Notes: generated by a model not told the origin, from the letters alone. A stretch of DNA of 64,000 bases from JBBCJT01 sp037190665 (GCA_037190665.1 JBBCJT010000098.1:1-64000), one strand, 5' to 3'. Counted from the first letter of the stretch, positions 52,126 through 61,819 are shown. Made by a program: numbers and translations.

Positions 52126-53682
52126 ATGTGGACTCCGACAAGGCGTGGTGTGCTGGGCAGCGTGGGGGCCGCCGTTGGATTGGCGGAAGCACGCGAGGCA
52201 ACGGCGCAGACGCGGCGTATCCTGGTCGTTGCGAGTCATTCCGACGTCCAGAGCCTCGACCCGCATGTCGCAACCGGCGCGCCCCAGACTTTTGCGCTGC
52301 GCAATCTGTATGATGGCCTGCTGCGGATCACGGGCAACCCTCCGCAACTCATGCCCGGACTTGCCGAATCCTGGAGCGCGTCGGCGGATGGCCGCGAGTA
52401 CGTCTTCAAGCTGAATCCACGCGCGACGTTCGACGACGGTTCGCCCGTGGACGCGGAGGCCGTGCGCTACTCCTTCCTGCGCGCGCTTCGCTTTCCGCGC
52501 GGCAACGGCTGGATGATCCAGGGGATTCTGAACGCATCGAGCGTGGAAGCGGTGGATCCCCGGACAGTGCGGATCCGGCTGATCGCGCCGTTCGCTCCCT
52601 TCCTCCAGGTCCTGCCATGGATCTGGGTGGTCAATCCCCGCGTGGTCGAGGCGAACAAGGGAACCAACGACGCCCAGACCTGGCTGCAGCGCAATGCCGC
52701 CGGATCCGGGCCGTTCCGCATGAAGCGGTTCGAGACGGGCAATCTGTGGGAGTTCGAGCGCCGCACGGATGACTGGCACGAGGGCGGCGGCAATCTGACG
52801 GGCGTCATCTGCAAGGTCATGCGCGAAGCGGCCACACAGCGGCTGGCGATCCAGCGCGGTGAAATCCATATCGCGATCGACGTTCCCAGCGACGATGTCG
52901 CCGCGCTGAAGAACAGGCCGGGCGTCGATGTGATCATGGAGCGCGACTACCGCACCTTCCAGATCAAGATGAACTCCAAGCATGGCCCGCTCGCGGATAT
53001 CAATCTGCGCAAGGCGGTGTCCCATGCCTTCAACTATCAGGGACTGCTCGAGGCAGCGGGCTATGCGGAGCTGATGCGCGGTCCGCTGCCGGAAGGCATG
53101 ATGGGCTTCGATCCGGATCTGGAAGTCTATCGCACGGACCTCGACAAGGCGCGTGCCTATCTCGCCAGGTCAGGCGTGCCGAATGGCGGGATCAAGCTGA
53201 CCATGACGCATGTGTCGGGTCTGGAGCAGACCCGGCGCGCCGGCCTCGTCCTGCTCGACAGCCTGCGCCAGCTCAACATCCAGCTCGATATCAAGCCCGT
53301 TCTTTGGCCGGACTTCGCGGCGTCCACGGCGAAGCCGGAAACGACCCCGGACTTCTTCCCCATCTACCAGTCGGCGCAATACAACGATCCGGACAACCTC
53401 GCCTTCGCCGGCTTCCACTCCTCCCGCATGGGGACCTGGACCAACCCGGTCTACTCGAATCCGGCCGTGGATGAGGTACTGACCCGGGCACGATCGGAGA
53501 CCGATCCGGAGGTCCGTCGGCGCCTGTACGGGGAGTTTCAGAAGCTCGTCGTGGCGGATGCACCCGACATCTTCGGGATCCTGGAGCTGCGCAAGATCGG
53601 CGTGCGGAGCAACGTCCAGAACTTCGTGCTCAGTCCGATCGTCGGCAGTTCGTTCGAGTTGCTTCCGCTCTCGCTGGGCTGA
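52126..53682 (+). CDS. Oligopeptide-type ABC substrate-binding protein (SBP family 5), Tat-like leader
   Basis: A 518-residue periplasmic protein. The leader WTPTRRGVLGSVGAAVGLAEA carries RR. Family-5 marks are SLDPHVATGAPQ, NLYDGLLRI, PGLAESWSASADGREYVFKL and AEAVRYSFLRAL, with AVSHAFNYQGLLEA later. Such proteins bind dipeptides, oligopeptides, nickel or opines. It lies 58 bases after the hydantoinase stop and heads a DppABCDF-like series. Confidence 0.9.
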   Translation: MWTPTRRGVLGSVGAAVGLAEAREATAQTRRILVVASHSDVQSLDPHVATGAPQTFALRNLYDGLLRITGNPPQLMPGLAESWSASADGREYVFKLNPRATFDDGSPVDAEAVRYSFLRALRFPRGNGWMIQGILNASSVEAVDPRTVRIRLIAPFAPFLQVLPWIWVVNPRVVEANKGTNDAQTWLQRNAAGSGPFRMKRFETGNLWEFERRTDDWHEGGGNLTGVICKVMREAATQRLAIQRGEIHIAIDVPSDDVAALKNRPGVDVIMERDYRTFQIKMNSKHGPLADINLRKAVSHAFNYQGLLEAAGYAELMRGPLPEGMMGFDPDLEVYRTDLDKARAYLARSGVPNGGIKLTMTHVSGLEQTRRAGLVLLDSLRQLNIQLDIKPVLWPDFAASTAKPETTPDFFPIYQSAQYNDPDNLAFAGFHSSRMGTWTNPVYSNPAVDEVLTRARSETDPEVRRRLYGEFQKLVVADAPDIFGILELRKIGVRSNVQNFVLSPIVGSSFELLPLSLG

Positions 53683-53693
53683 TCGGTCCGGAC

Positions 53694-54698
53694 ATGCTGG
53701 GCTTTGCCGTCCGCCGCATCCTGCTGCTGGTACCGGTCCTGTTCGGACTCACCGTGCTGGTGTTCCTGATTGCCCGGCTGCTCCCGGGCGATCCCGCCAG
53801 ACTGGCCGCGGGCCCGAATGCGTCGGCGGCCGAGGTGGCCACCCTGGCCCAGGAACTGGGTCTGGATCGGCCGCTGCTCGAACAGTACTGGACCTATCTT
53901 CGCGGCTTGTCGCAGGGGGACTGGGGCGTATCGATCTTTACCCGCAGCCCGGTCCTGGATGACCTTGCCGTGTTCCTGCCGGCGACGCTGGAACTCATCC
54001 TCGTGGCACTGCTGGCCGCGGTTCTCGCGGGCGTTCCCGCGGGCCTGATCGCGGCCGCCTATCGCAACCGCTGGCCGGACGTACTGTCGCGCGGCATCTC
54101 GATTGGCGCCATCTCGACGCCGCGCTTCTTCCTCGGGCTGCTGCTGCAGCTGGGCGTGGCCATGCATCTCGGCTGGTTGCCATTGTCGGGACGCTTCCCG
54201 CTCACGGAAAGCCCGCCACCGACCTGGAGCGGGTTCCTGACGATCGATGCACTTGTCGTCGGAGACATGCATGCCCTGGGCATCGCGCTTCAGCATCTGA
54301 TGCTCCCGGCCCTGACCATGGCCTTGTCGCCTTTCGCGACCATCACGCGGATGATGCGCGCCTCGACCGTCGAGATCCTGCAGCAGGACTACGTGCTGAC
54401 CGAGCGGGCGCTGGGACTTTCTCCGCGGCTGATCCTGTTCAAATACGTGCTGAAGAACGCCTTGTCCGCCACGCTGACGGTGATCGGGCTCAGCTTCGGC
54501 TGGCTGCTGGGTGGAACCGTCCTGGTGGAGACGGTGTTCGACTGGCCCGGCATCGGCCTGTATGCGACTCAGGCCATCCTGACCCAGGACTTCATGCCGA
54601 TCGTCGGCGTGACCCTCTGTATCGGCGTCATGTTCGTGACCATGAACCTGATCGTCGATCTTCTCTATGGCGTGCTCAATCCCAAGGTCCGGTACTGA
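53694..54698 (+). CDS. Peptide-type ABC permease 1 (DppB-like)
   Basis: A 334-residue inner-membrane protein with six helices. The N-terminus FAVRRILLLVPVLFGLTVLVFLI, the LLPGDPARLAAGPNASAAEV loop and the EAA region VLTERALGLSPRLILFKYVLKNAL are standard DppB/OppB features. It starts 11 bases after the binding protein and its stop shares one base with the next ATG. Confidence 0.92.
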   Translation: MLGFAVRRILLLVPVLFGLTVLVFLIARLLPGDPARLAAGPNASAAEVATLAQELGLDRPLLEQYWTYLRGLSQGDWGVSIFTRSPVLDDLAVFLPATLELILVALLAAVLAGVPAGLIAAAYRNRWPDVLSRGISIGAISTPRFFLGLLLQLGVAMHLGWLPLSGRFPLTESPPPTWSGFLTIDALVVGDMHALGIALQHLMLPALTMALSPFATITRMMRASTVEILQQDYVLTERALGLSPRLILFKYVLKNALSATLTVIGLSFGWLLGGTVLVETVFDWPGIGLYATQAILTQDFMPIVGVTLCIGVMFVTMNLIVDLLYGVLNPKVRY

Positions 54699-55582
54699 TG
54701 AGCGCGTCCGTTGCACCTGCGATCGCGCCCTCCGGGGAGAGCTGGCGCCGTCGGTTCTACCGCTTCCGGCAGAGCTGGCCGTCGCTGCTGGGCCTCGCCA
54801 TCGTCCTCCTCATGGTGCTGGTCATGATCTTCGGGCCGTACCTGGTTCGCTTTCCCGAGCATCTGGTGGGCCAGGTCGATACGGAATCCAGACTGATGGC
54901 GCCGAACGCGACCTACTGGTTCGGAACGAACGAGGTGGGGCAGGATCTGTACTCGCTCGTCGTCATGGGGACCCGCGTGTCGCTGCTGGCGGGCCTCGCC
55001 GTCGTCGTCCTCGGCGCGTCGGTGGGCATCACCCTGGGCGCCATTGCCGGATACTTCGGCGGCTGGACGGATGAAGTGGTGATGCGGCTTGTCGATCTGA
55101 AGCTGACCATTCCCGGGTTGATCCTGGCGATGGCGGTGGCCACCGCACTCGGCCCCGGCCTGCTGAATATGGTGATCGCCATCGCCATCTCGTGGTGGCC
55201 CGGCTATGCACGGCTGGCGCGGGGCGAGGTGATGGCGAAGAAGGAGGAGACCTTCGTCACGGCCGCTCGCGCGCTGGGGGCCGGCACGTTCCGGATCCTT
55301 CACCGGCACATCCTGCCGAACATTCTTTCACCCATCATCGTCAAGATGTCGCTCGATATCGGGTTCGCCATCCTGATGGTGGCATCGCTCGGCTTCATCG
55401 GGATCGGCGTGCGGCCGCCGACCCCGGAATGGGGATCGCTGCTCGCGATCGCCCGGAACAACATGCCGGACGCCTGGTGGACCGCGATCTTCCCGGGCAT
55501 CACGATCATCCTCGCCGTGTTCGGCTTCAACCTGTTGGGCGACGGGCTGCGTGACGTCTTCGATCCCAAGGCGCGGCGCTAG
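54698..55582 (+). CDS. Peptide-type ABC permease 2 (DppC-like)
   Basis: A 294-residue permease with the OppC/DppC pattern: WFGTNEVGQDLYSLVVMGTRVSLLAGLAVV, LKLTIPGLILAMAVATALGPG, EAA loop EETFVTAARALGAGTFRILHRHILPN, and the C-terminal PEWGSLLAIARNNM. It forms the second half of the channel. One-base overlap (TGATG) with the DppB-like gene shows tight coupling. Confidence 0.92.
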   Translation: MSASVAPAIAPSGESWRRRFYRFRQSWPSLLGLAIVLLMVLVMIFGPYLVRFPEHLVGQVDTESRLMAPNATYWFGTNEVGQDLYSLVVMGTRVSLLAGLAVVVLGASVGITLGAIAGYFGGWTDEVVMRLVDLKLTIPGLILAMAVATALGPGLLNMVIAIAISWWPGYARLARGEVMAKKEETFVTAARALGAGTFRILHRHILPNILSPIIVKMSLDIGFAILMVASLGFIGIGVRPPTPEWGSLLAIARNNMPDAWWTAIFPGITIILAVFGFNLLGDGLRDVFDPKARR

Positions 55583-55590
55583 GTCCCGCC

Positions 55591-56610
55591 ATGGCGCTGC
55601 TCGAGATCCGCGACCTGCACCTGACGATGCAGAGCTTCCAGGGAACGGCGCACGTGCTGAACGGCATCGACCTGACGGTCGGGCATGGCGAGATCTGGGG
55701 GCTGGTGGGTGAGACCGGGTGCGGCAAGTCCCTGACCGGCCTGTCAGTCTCCCGCCTCGTCGCGACGCCGCCTGCCCGCTATCCGCGGGGAGAGATCCGT
55801 TTTGCCGGGCGGAACCTGCTCGATGCGACGGAGGAGGAGATGCGCAGCCTGCGCGGGCGGCGCATCGGCATGATCTTTCAGGACCCCGCCACCAACCTCA
55901 ACCCCGCCTTCCGCGTTGGCGAACAGCTCGTCGATGTCGCCCTGCACGCGGCGCGCCATGAGCCTTCCCTGCTCGGCGCACCGTCGTCGCGTCGGGCATT
56001 GCGTGCTGCAGCGCACGACCTTGCGGTCGAGATGCTGGACAGGATGGGGATTCCGGACGCGGCGGCGCGCGTGCACGACTACCCACACCAATTTTCGGGC
56101 GGGATGCGCCAGCGCGTGCTGATCGCGCTTGCCTTGATCGGCCAGCCGGATCTGCTCATTGCCGACGAACCGACGACGGCACTCGATGTCTCCGTCCAGG
56201 CCCAGATCCTCCGCCTGATCCACGGGATCGTCAGGGATCGCGGGCTGGCCGTTCTGTTCATCACCCACAATCTCGGAGTCGTCGCACAGCTCTGCAGCCA
56301 TGTGGCGGTGATGTACGCGGGCAACATCGTCGAGGCAGGCAGGGCGCGGTCCGTGCTGAAGCATCCAATGCACCCGTACACACGCGCGCTCCTCTCCTCG
56401 GTGCCGGCTGCCGGCACACGCCGCGGATCGCTTCGTGGCCTCGCGGGAGCCGTGCCGGACCTTGTCCATCCGCCCGCCGGATGCCGCTTCGCCTCGCGCT
56501 GCGCACAGGCGGAGCCCGGTTGTACCCACACGATTCCACCGCTCGAGGGCACTTCCGACCACCGCATCGCGTGCTTCGTCACGATGCGGGAGAACAGGGT
56601 CTTGGCATGA
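55591..56610 (+). CDS. Peptide-type ABC ATPase 1 (DppD-like)
   Basis: A 339-residue ATPase with Walker A GETGCGKSLTGLS, Q-loop IFQDPATNLNPAFRVGEQL, signature FSGGMRQR, and Walker B LLIADEPTTALDVS. The C-terminus carries the oligopeptide-type extension with cysteines (GCRFASRCAQAEPGC and RIACF). That extension typically binds an iron-sulfur cluster in DppD/OppD. Its stop overlaps the start of the last gene by 4 bases. Confidence 0.92.
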   Translation: MALLEIRDLHLTMQSFQGTAHVLNGIDLTVGHGEIWGLVGETGCGKSLTGLSVSRLVATPPARYPRGEIRFAGRNLLDATEEEMRSLRGRRIGMIFQDPATNLNPAFRVGEQLVDVALHAARHEPSLLGAPSSRRALRAAAHDLAVEMLDRMGIPDAAARVHDYPHQFSGGMRQRVLIALALIGQPDLLIADEPTTALDVSVQAQILRLIHGIVRDRGLAVLFITHNLGVVAQLCSHVAVMYAGNIVEAGRARSVLKHPMHPYTRALLSSVPAAGTRRGSLRGLAGAVPDLVHPPAGCRFASRCAQAEPGCTHTIPPLEGTSDHRIACFVTMRENRVLA

Positions 56611-57419
56611 TCCTCGAGATCGAGGCTGTCACGAAGTCATTCGACGGGGGGCGGCGCGGCCTGTGGCGCCGCGTGCCCAAGGTCGTGGCGCTGTCGGATG
56701 TGACGTTGTCCATCCGTCGCGGGGAGAGCTTCGGGATCGTCGGCGAGTCGGGTTCAGGGAAGAGCACGCTCGCGCGCTGCATCCTGCGGCTGGAGGAGAT
56801 CAGCAGCGGCCGCATCCTGTTTGAGGGGACGGACCTGGCCAAGCTCACGCCACGGCAGTTGCAGCGGCTCCGCGCCCGTATCCAGATCGTGTTTCAGGAT
56901 CCCTATACCTCCCTCAATCCCCGCATGTCGGTCCACGACATCCTGGTCGAGCCGATGGAGATCCATCGCGACCGCCTCGGGCTCGGCGCGCGTGGTCGCA
57001 CGGATCGCGCCGTGGAGATGCTGGAGCGCGTCGGGCTCGGCGTGCAGCACCTGTACCGTTTCCCGCACGAATTCTCCGGCGGCCAGCGCCAGCGTATCGG
57101 CATCGCCCGCGCCCTGATGCTGCGCCCGGACTTTCTGATCCTGGATGAGCCGACATCCGCGCTCGACGTGTCGGTGCAGGCACAGGTCCTGAACCTGCTG
57201 CACGAACTGCAGGCCGAGTTCGGCCTGACCTATCTCTTCATCAGCCACGACCTCGCTGTCATCCGCTATATCTGCGATCGCCTCGCGCTGATGCATCGCG
57301 GCCGTATCGTCGAGCGTGGCGATGCGGAGGCCATCTTTCAGCGGCCCGAAACCGAGTATGCACGCACCTTGCTTGCGGCGATGCCCGATCCGGATCCTGA
57401 CCGATCACCCTTCCTTTGA
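56607..57419 (+). CDS. Peptide-type ABC ATPase 2 (DppF-like)
   Basis: A 270-residue ATPase. It begins MILEIEAVTKSFDGGRRGLW and has Walker A GESGSGKST, Q-loop VFQDPYTSLNPRMSV, signature FSGGQRQR and Walker B LILDEPTSALDVS. The usual C-terminal Cys-rich extension of DppF is missing; the protein ends shortly after AMPDPDPDRS. ATG 56607 is set by the ATGA overlap with the preceding stop. It completes the five-gene importer. Confidence 0.92.
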   Translation: MILEIEAVTKSFDGGRRGLWRRVPKVVALSDVTLSIRRGESFGIVGESGSGKSTLARCILRLEEISSGRILFEGTDLAKLTPRQLQRLRARIQIVFQDPYTSLNPRMSVHDILVEPMEIHRDRLGLGARGRTDRAVEMLERVGLGVQHLYRFPHEFSGGQRQRIGIARALMLRPDFLILDEPTSALDVSVQAQVLNLLHELQAEFGLTYLFISHDLAVIRYICDRLALMHRGRIVERGDAEAIFQRPETEYARTLLAAMPDPDPDRSPFL

Positions 57420-57780
57420 TGCGGCCAATGGCAGCTTGGTGTGCGGCCGCTGTGGCTGGAATACGGGATTCGTGAGTTCGTGCCCTTGAATAGGCGCCAA
57501 CCGAATCGAGCGTAGGGCAAGTATCAGGTTGCAGGGCGGGGCGTGTTGAAGCGCCACACGCATTCGGTGAGGAAGAGCGGGAAGTATTGGCGTCCCGTCT
57601 GGGACGAAACTGCGCACCGGGCAATCAGGATATCCGGAAGGAGACCGCCTGCATCAAACGCCTGTGGCTCTCAGGCCCTGCAATCTTCTCACTCGAAGAT
57701 TGTGAGGCGCCTTCACGCACGCTGTCCGGGCGCGCGTCTGCACTTGACCACTCGCACGGGGCAGTGACGGAACCACAAGG
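57420..57780. other. 361-base convergent gene-free stretch
   Basis: No supported gene lies between the plus-strand DppF-like gene and the minus-strand kinase gene, both of which end here. It holds the hairpin described at 57681-57702. Base composition is more A/T-rich than the flanks. Confidence 0.4.
57681..57702. terminator. Stem-loop in a convergent gap
   Basis: CAATCTTC (57681-57688) and GAAGATTG (57695-57702) form a perfect 8-base stem around TCACTC. The palindrome AGGCGCCT (57705-57712) follows immediately. Its position between two converging genes suggests a bidirectional terminator, though no T-run is present. Confidence 0.45.
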
Positions 57781-59211
57781 TCACGGCGGAGCATTTCCCC
57801 AGGTCCGGCTCAGCGCGATCGCCTGCTGAAAGCGTGCGCGCAGTGCTTCGGGCAAAAGCGTCTCCGGCTCCACCCGTCGCCAACCGCCGGGTCGGGGTAG
57901 CGTCGTCTGTCCGCTGGCGACCAGGCAGAGATGCAGAATGCCCAGAGCCGTGACATCGACGGCACTTGCGACGTCCACCGGAGCGCCGATCGCGGACGTC
58001 AGCAGCCGGATGAAGGCGTTGCTCCGGCTCAGGCCGCCATCGACGGCAACACGCCCCGTGCCGCCGTGCCGCGTCGTCATCGCCTGCACCAGTTCAGCGG
58101 CCCGCAGGGCGATCCCCTCCAGCACGGCACGCCGCAGGTCCTCCGGCCGTGTGGCGAGGTCCAGACCCAGCCAGCACCCTCGCGCCGCCCGGTCCCAGTG
58201 CGGGCATCCCAACCCGGCAAGCGCCGGTACGAAGACGAGGCCGCGTTCGAGTGCGGACGGCCCCGAGAAGTCGTCCAGCGCCGCGTATCCGGGCAGCAGG
58301 CCGATCTCGCCGAGCCACTCCACGGCTGCCCCGGCGGTGAGAATGCCGCCATCAACCGCATAGCGCGGCGCCGCGTCGTTCAGCCGCCATGCACAGGTGG
58401 GAAGCAGGCCATCGGCCTGACCGGCGGCTGGCACCGCATCGGTGAGGCCGAGTGCGAACGCCCCGGTGCCGAAGGTGATCTTGATGTCCCCCGGCTCGGT
58501 GCAGCCATGACCAAACAGGGCGGCCTGCTGGTCGGCCGCACTCGCCACTACCACCGTGCCCGTTTGCAGCACGCCGAACGGGGAGGTGGTCGAGCCGATC
58601 TCCGGCAGACATTCCATCGGCACCCCGAAGGCCGCGCAGAGGTCAGGGTCCCAGCACAGCCGCCGCAGGTCCATCAGGCTGGTGCGCGACGCGGTGGAAA
58701 CGTCCGTCGCGCATTCGCCGGTCAGCCTATGAAGGAAGAAGGCGTCGCTGGTGCCCAGACGCAGCCGCCCCGACCGGAGCAAGGCCCGCGCGCCCTCCGC
58801 ATGATCCAGCAGCCAGCGCATCTTGGCGGCGGAGAAATAGGGATCGAGCGGCAGGCCGGCGCGTGACAGGGTGAGGGTCTCGACCCCTTCCGCATGCAGG
58901 CGGGCAATGGCGTCCTTCGTGCGGTCATCCTGCCAGACGATCGCGTTGTGCAGCGGCTCGCCGGTGACGGCATCCCAGGCCACGACGGTCTCGCCCTGGT
59001 TGGCGAGCCCGGCCAGCGCGCAGGGCCCTGCGGCGGCGATCAGCTCTTCGAGATGGCCAAGCAGTTCGCACGGATCATGCTCGACCCAGCCCGGCTGCGG
59101 GCGGATCTGGCGATGCACCCGTGCCCCGACACGACAGAAGCTGCCGTCGCGCCAGACGAAGCCCTTGGTGCCGGTGGTTCCCTGATCGAGCGCGAGGATG
59201 CCGCCACTCAT
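57781..59211 (-). CDS. FGGY-family carbohydrate kinase (glycerol-kinase-like)
   Basis: A 476-residue kinase. The phosphate-1 region ILALDQGTTGTKGFVW is at residues 5-20, with NAIVWQDDRTKDAIARL, ADQQAALFGHGCTEPGDIKITFGTGAFAL (phosphate-2 and family signature area) and GRVAVDGGLSRSNAFIRLL. These match GlpK-like FGGY kinases, which phosphorylate glycerol or another polyol. It starts inside the stop of the FAD protein (ATGA) and is the last gene of the DeoR-led operon. Confidence 0.85.
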   Translation of the reverse strand: MSGGILALDQGTTGTKGFVWRDGSFCRVGARVHRQIRPQPGWVEHDPCELLGHLEELIAAAGPCALAGLANQGETVVAWDAVTGEPLHNAIVWQDDRTKDAIARLHAEGVETLTLSRAGLPLDPYFSAAKMRWLLDHAEGARALLRSGRLRLGTSDAFFLHRLTGECATDVSTASRTSLMDLRRLCWDPDLCAAFGVPMECLPEIGSTTSPFGVLQTGTVVVASAADQQAALFGHGCTEPGDIKITFGTGAFALGLTDAVPAAGQADGLLPTCAWRLNDAAPRYAVDGGILTAGAAVEWLGEIGLLPGYAALDDFSGPSALERGLVFVPALAGLGCPHWDRAARGCWLGLDLATRPEDLRRAVLEGIALRAAELVQAMTTRHGGTGRVAVDGGLSRSNAFIRLLTSAIGAPVDVASAVDVTALGILHLCLVASGQTTLPRPGGWRRVEPETLLPEALRARFQQAIALSRTWGNAPP

Positions 59212-60413
59212 GCCAGCTCCACCCGCAGCACGGCGGCACCGCGCACTGCATCCGCCGGCAGGCACAGGCTGATCCGCCGCTCCGGCAATGCGTTGACCCG
59301 CTGCTCGCGGATCGGACGGCCATCGGCCAGCACGCGCAGCACGCCGCGATGCGCATGGGCGGCGCGGACGAACAGCCGCAATGGCGCTTCGCTGTCCGGC
59401 AGGAAGCGCTGGGGGTAGACGTAGCGCAGCGCGCCGCCGGCTTCGACGGGGCGCGCCGTTGCGGCGGCAGGCAGCTTGCCGGCGAGGGCGTCCAGAACCG
59501 AACGCGCCGCCGCCCGTCCTTCCAGCGCCACCGCACCGGAGTGCTCGACCCCGCGCAGCATGTTGCCGGCCGCGAAGAAGGCGGGATCGGAGCAGCGCCA
59601 CGCGCTGTCGATCGCCGGCCCGCCGGTGCCGGGATCCAGTGCGAGATGGCTGGCGCGGACCAGCGCGGCCTCGGGCACGAAACGGCCGGTCAGGATCACC
59701 CCGTCGCAGGCGATCCGCTCCTCGCCGGCCGCATGCGCGATGCGCACCGCCTCCACCCGGTCCCTGCCCTCGATCGCCAGCAACCGCGTGCCGGTGCGCA
59801 CCGGCACGCCGAGCGCGAGCCGCGTGATCAGGTCGGCGGGGCGGCGGGCGGTGATGCGCGGCCCCGCCTCGATCATGGCGAGCGGGCGGATCCCGGCATG
59901 CCGCGCGGTGAGCAGGGCGGAGAAGGACACCAGCTCCGTTCCCACCACGACCGGCCTGCGGAAGGGCACCATGCCGCCGGCATAGACCATCTCCTGAAAG
60001 GCACCCGTGGTCACGGTCCCCCACGGGCGCGTGCCGGAGACCAGGCGCGCGGCGCGCGACGCTTCGCGGATCCCGGTGGCGAGCAGCACGATGTCGGCGT
60101 CGATCCGCTCCACGCCCGCCTGCGTCGCGATCTCCACGCCGCCCGGCCGCAGTGCGACAACGCTCGTGCCGGTGCGGATCGCCGCCCCCGCGGCCAGGGC
60201 CGCTGCGACGAGGCGTCGCGCATAGGCGGGGCCGGTCCATATCCGGTGGAAGTCCAGCATGCCCCAGCCGGGATGGCCCGCGAAACGCGGCAGCCCGCCG
60301 GCGTCGGGGTTGCGCTCGAGCACGAGCACGTCCGGGACGCCGGCTTCGGCGAGGGTGCGCGCGGCGGTGAGGCCCGCGGGCCCGCCACCGACGATGATGG
60401 CGCGCCGCCGCAT
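59208..60413 (-). CDS. FAD/NAD(P)-dependent oxidoreductase (HcnB/SoxA-like)
   Basis: A 401-residue flavoprotein. The FAD motif AIIVGGGPAGLTAARTLAEAG is at the N-terminus, DIVLLATGIREASR in the middle, PVVVGTELVSFSALLTARHAG as a second Rossmann part, and DPAFFAAGNMLRG near the end of the core. A C-terminal tail of about 90 residues is beta-rich. Proteins of this class pair with a GlpA-like subunit bearing a [2Fe-2S] domain, as in opine, proline or cyanide-forming dehydrogenases; that partner is the gene directly upstream (TGATG overlap). Confidence 0.82.
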   Translation of the reverse strand: MRRRAIIVGGGPAGLTAARTLAEAGVPDVLVLERNPDAGGLPRFAGHPGWGMLDFHRIWTGPAYARRLVAAALAAGAAIRTGTSVVALRPGGVEIATQAGVERIDADIVLLATGIREASRAARLVSGTRPWGTVTTGAFQEMVYAGGMVPFRRPVVVGTELVSFSALLTARHAGIRPLAMIEAGPRITARRPADLITRLALGVPVRTGTRLLAIEGRDRVEAVRIAHAAGEERIACDGVILTGRFVPEAALVRASHLALDPGTGGPAIDSAWRCSDPAFFAAGNMLRGVEHSGAVALEGRAAARSVLDALAGKLPAAATARPVEAGGALRYVYPQRFLPDSEAPLRLFVRAAHAHRGVLRVLADGRPIREQRVNALPERRISLCLPADAVRGAAVLRVELA

Positions 60414-61819
60414 CAGCCGCGCCCCGCGGGCAGCGCGCTCACCAGCCCGGGCAGCCGCGTGCCGGCCAGTTCCATCACCCGCCGCGTGCAGTAGAAGCCC
60501 TGGCAGCGGCCCATCATGCAGCGGGTGCGGCGCTTCAGCCCGCCGATGTCGCCGGCCGGCAGCGGTCCGTCCAATGCCGCCAGGATCTCGGCCCGCGTCA
60601 CCATCTCGCAGTGGCAGACGATCTCGTCGCGCCCGGCCTGCTGCCAGGGGCGCGGCAGCTCCTCCGCGAGATTCGGCACCGGGGTCCAGATCGGCTCGGG
60701 CGCCGGCGGCAGCGCGCCGAAATGCCGCGCGTACAGGCGATGCAGATGGGCGGCGATGCCGAGCGCGCCCGTCAAGCCGGTGGAGCGGATGCCGCCGACA
60801 GTGATCCATCGCCGGTCGGGCAGCGCCTCGATGCAGTAGTCCTTGAACTGGGTTGCGGGACGGAGGCCGGCATAGGCGGCGGTGACCGGTTCCGCCGCCA
60901 GTTCGGGAACCATGCGCCGCCCCTGCTCCAGCAAAGCCTCCAGCGCCGGCTCCTCGATCGTGGCGTTGTCGCGGTCCTGCTGCTCCTCCGCGGTGGGGCC
61001 CACCAGCAGGTTGCCAAACGCGGTGCGCGCGAGAACCACGCCCTTGGTCCGCTCGTTCGGCACCGGCAGGACGATGCTGCGCAGCAGGCGGTGGGCGGTC
61101 TTGTCCAGCACCACGAACTGTCCCTTGCGCGGGCGGATGCTGAACGGGCTCGGCCGGGCGATCGCCTCGACGATATCGCCCTGCAGCCCGGCGCAGTTCA
61201 CCACCAGCCGGGCCCGGAGCGGACCCTGCCCCGTGGCCAGTGTCCATCCGTCCGCGTCCCGCGTCCCGCCCGTCACGTCGGTGTTGCGCAGCACGGCACC
61301 GCCATGGGCCAGGCCCTGGAGGACGTAGGCAAGCGGCGCGGACCAGGCGTCGATCACCGCCTCGCCCGGGACCAGCACGCCGCCCCGGAGATCGAGGGCG
61401 AGATGCGGTTCCCGCGCCCTGACGTCCCCGGCGTCGATCTGCCGGACATTCATCACACCGTTCTCATGGGCACGGGCGACGATGCCGGGCAGCGCCGCGA
61501 GGTCGGCCTCCGACCAGGCGACGACGATGGCACCGGTTTCCAGCAGCGGCAGGCCCAGCCGGTGATGGATCGCGCGGTAGCGGGCAGAGCCCTCGCGCAC
61601 GCAGGCGGCTTCCAGGCTGCCCGGCACGGCGTCGAAGCCGGTGTGCAGCAGGGCGCTGTTCGCCTTGCTCGCACCACCGAGGATGTCGGGGCCACGCTCG
61701 ATCAGCACGGCGCCCAAGCCAGCCAGGGCGAACTCGCGGAACACCGCGCAGCCCACGACCCCGGCACCGATGACCGCGACGTCGAACACGATGCCTTCGC
61801 CGGTCGCCCGCGGCTTCAT
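60413..61819 (-). CDS. GlpA-like glycerol-3-phosphate dehydrogenase with BFD-type [2Fe-2S] domain
   Basis: A 468-residue flavoprotein. The FAD motif DVAVIGAGVVGCAVFREFALAG opens the DAO-type fold; KANSALLHTGFDA and VGGIRSTGLTGALGIA are typical of GlpA/GlpD-like enzymes. The C-terminus is a BFD-like domain with four cysteines, CHC in EIVCHCEMVTRAEI and C-x4-C in RTRCMMGRCQGFYC, which should hold a [2Fe-2S] cluster. It likely oxidises glycerol-3-phosphate or a related sugar phosphate. Its start overlaps the DeoR stop by 4 bases. Confidence 0.85.
   Translation of the reverse strand: MKPRATGEGIVFDVAVIGAGVVGCAVFREFALAGLGAVLIERGPDILGGASKANSALLHTGFDAVPGSLEAACVREGSARYRAIHHRLGLPLLETGAIVVAWSEADLAALPGIVARAHENGVMNVRQIDAGDVRAREPHLALDLRGGVLVPGEAVIDAWSAPLAYVLQGLAHGGAVLRNTDVTGGTRDADGWTLATGQGPLRARLVVNCAGLQGDIVEAIARPSPFSIRPRKGQFVVLDKTAHRLLRSIVLPVPNERTKGVVLARTAFGNLLVGPTAEEQQDRDNATIEEPALEALLEQGRRMVPELAAEPVTAAYAGLRPATQFKDYCIEALPDRRWITVGGIRSTGLTGALGIAAHLHRLYARHFGALPPAPEPIWTPVPNLAEELPRPWQQAGRDEIVCHCEMVTRAEILAALDGPLPAGDIGGLKRRTRCMMGRCQGFYCTRRVMELAGTRLPGLVSALPAGRG

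Noticed and set aside
57543..57829. Two short plus-strand frames (74 and 80 codons) in the convergent gap
   Set aside because: No ribosome site or recognisable protein pattern; the region is better explained as a terminator-containing gap.
57781..60240. 819-codon version of the kinase gene
   Set aside because: The upstream third is an Arg/Gly-rich shadow of the FAD protein gene; the kinase begins at ATG 59211 with an ATGA overlap.
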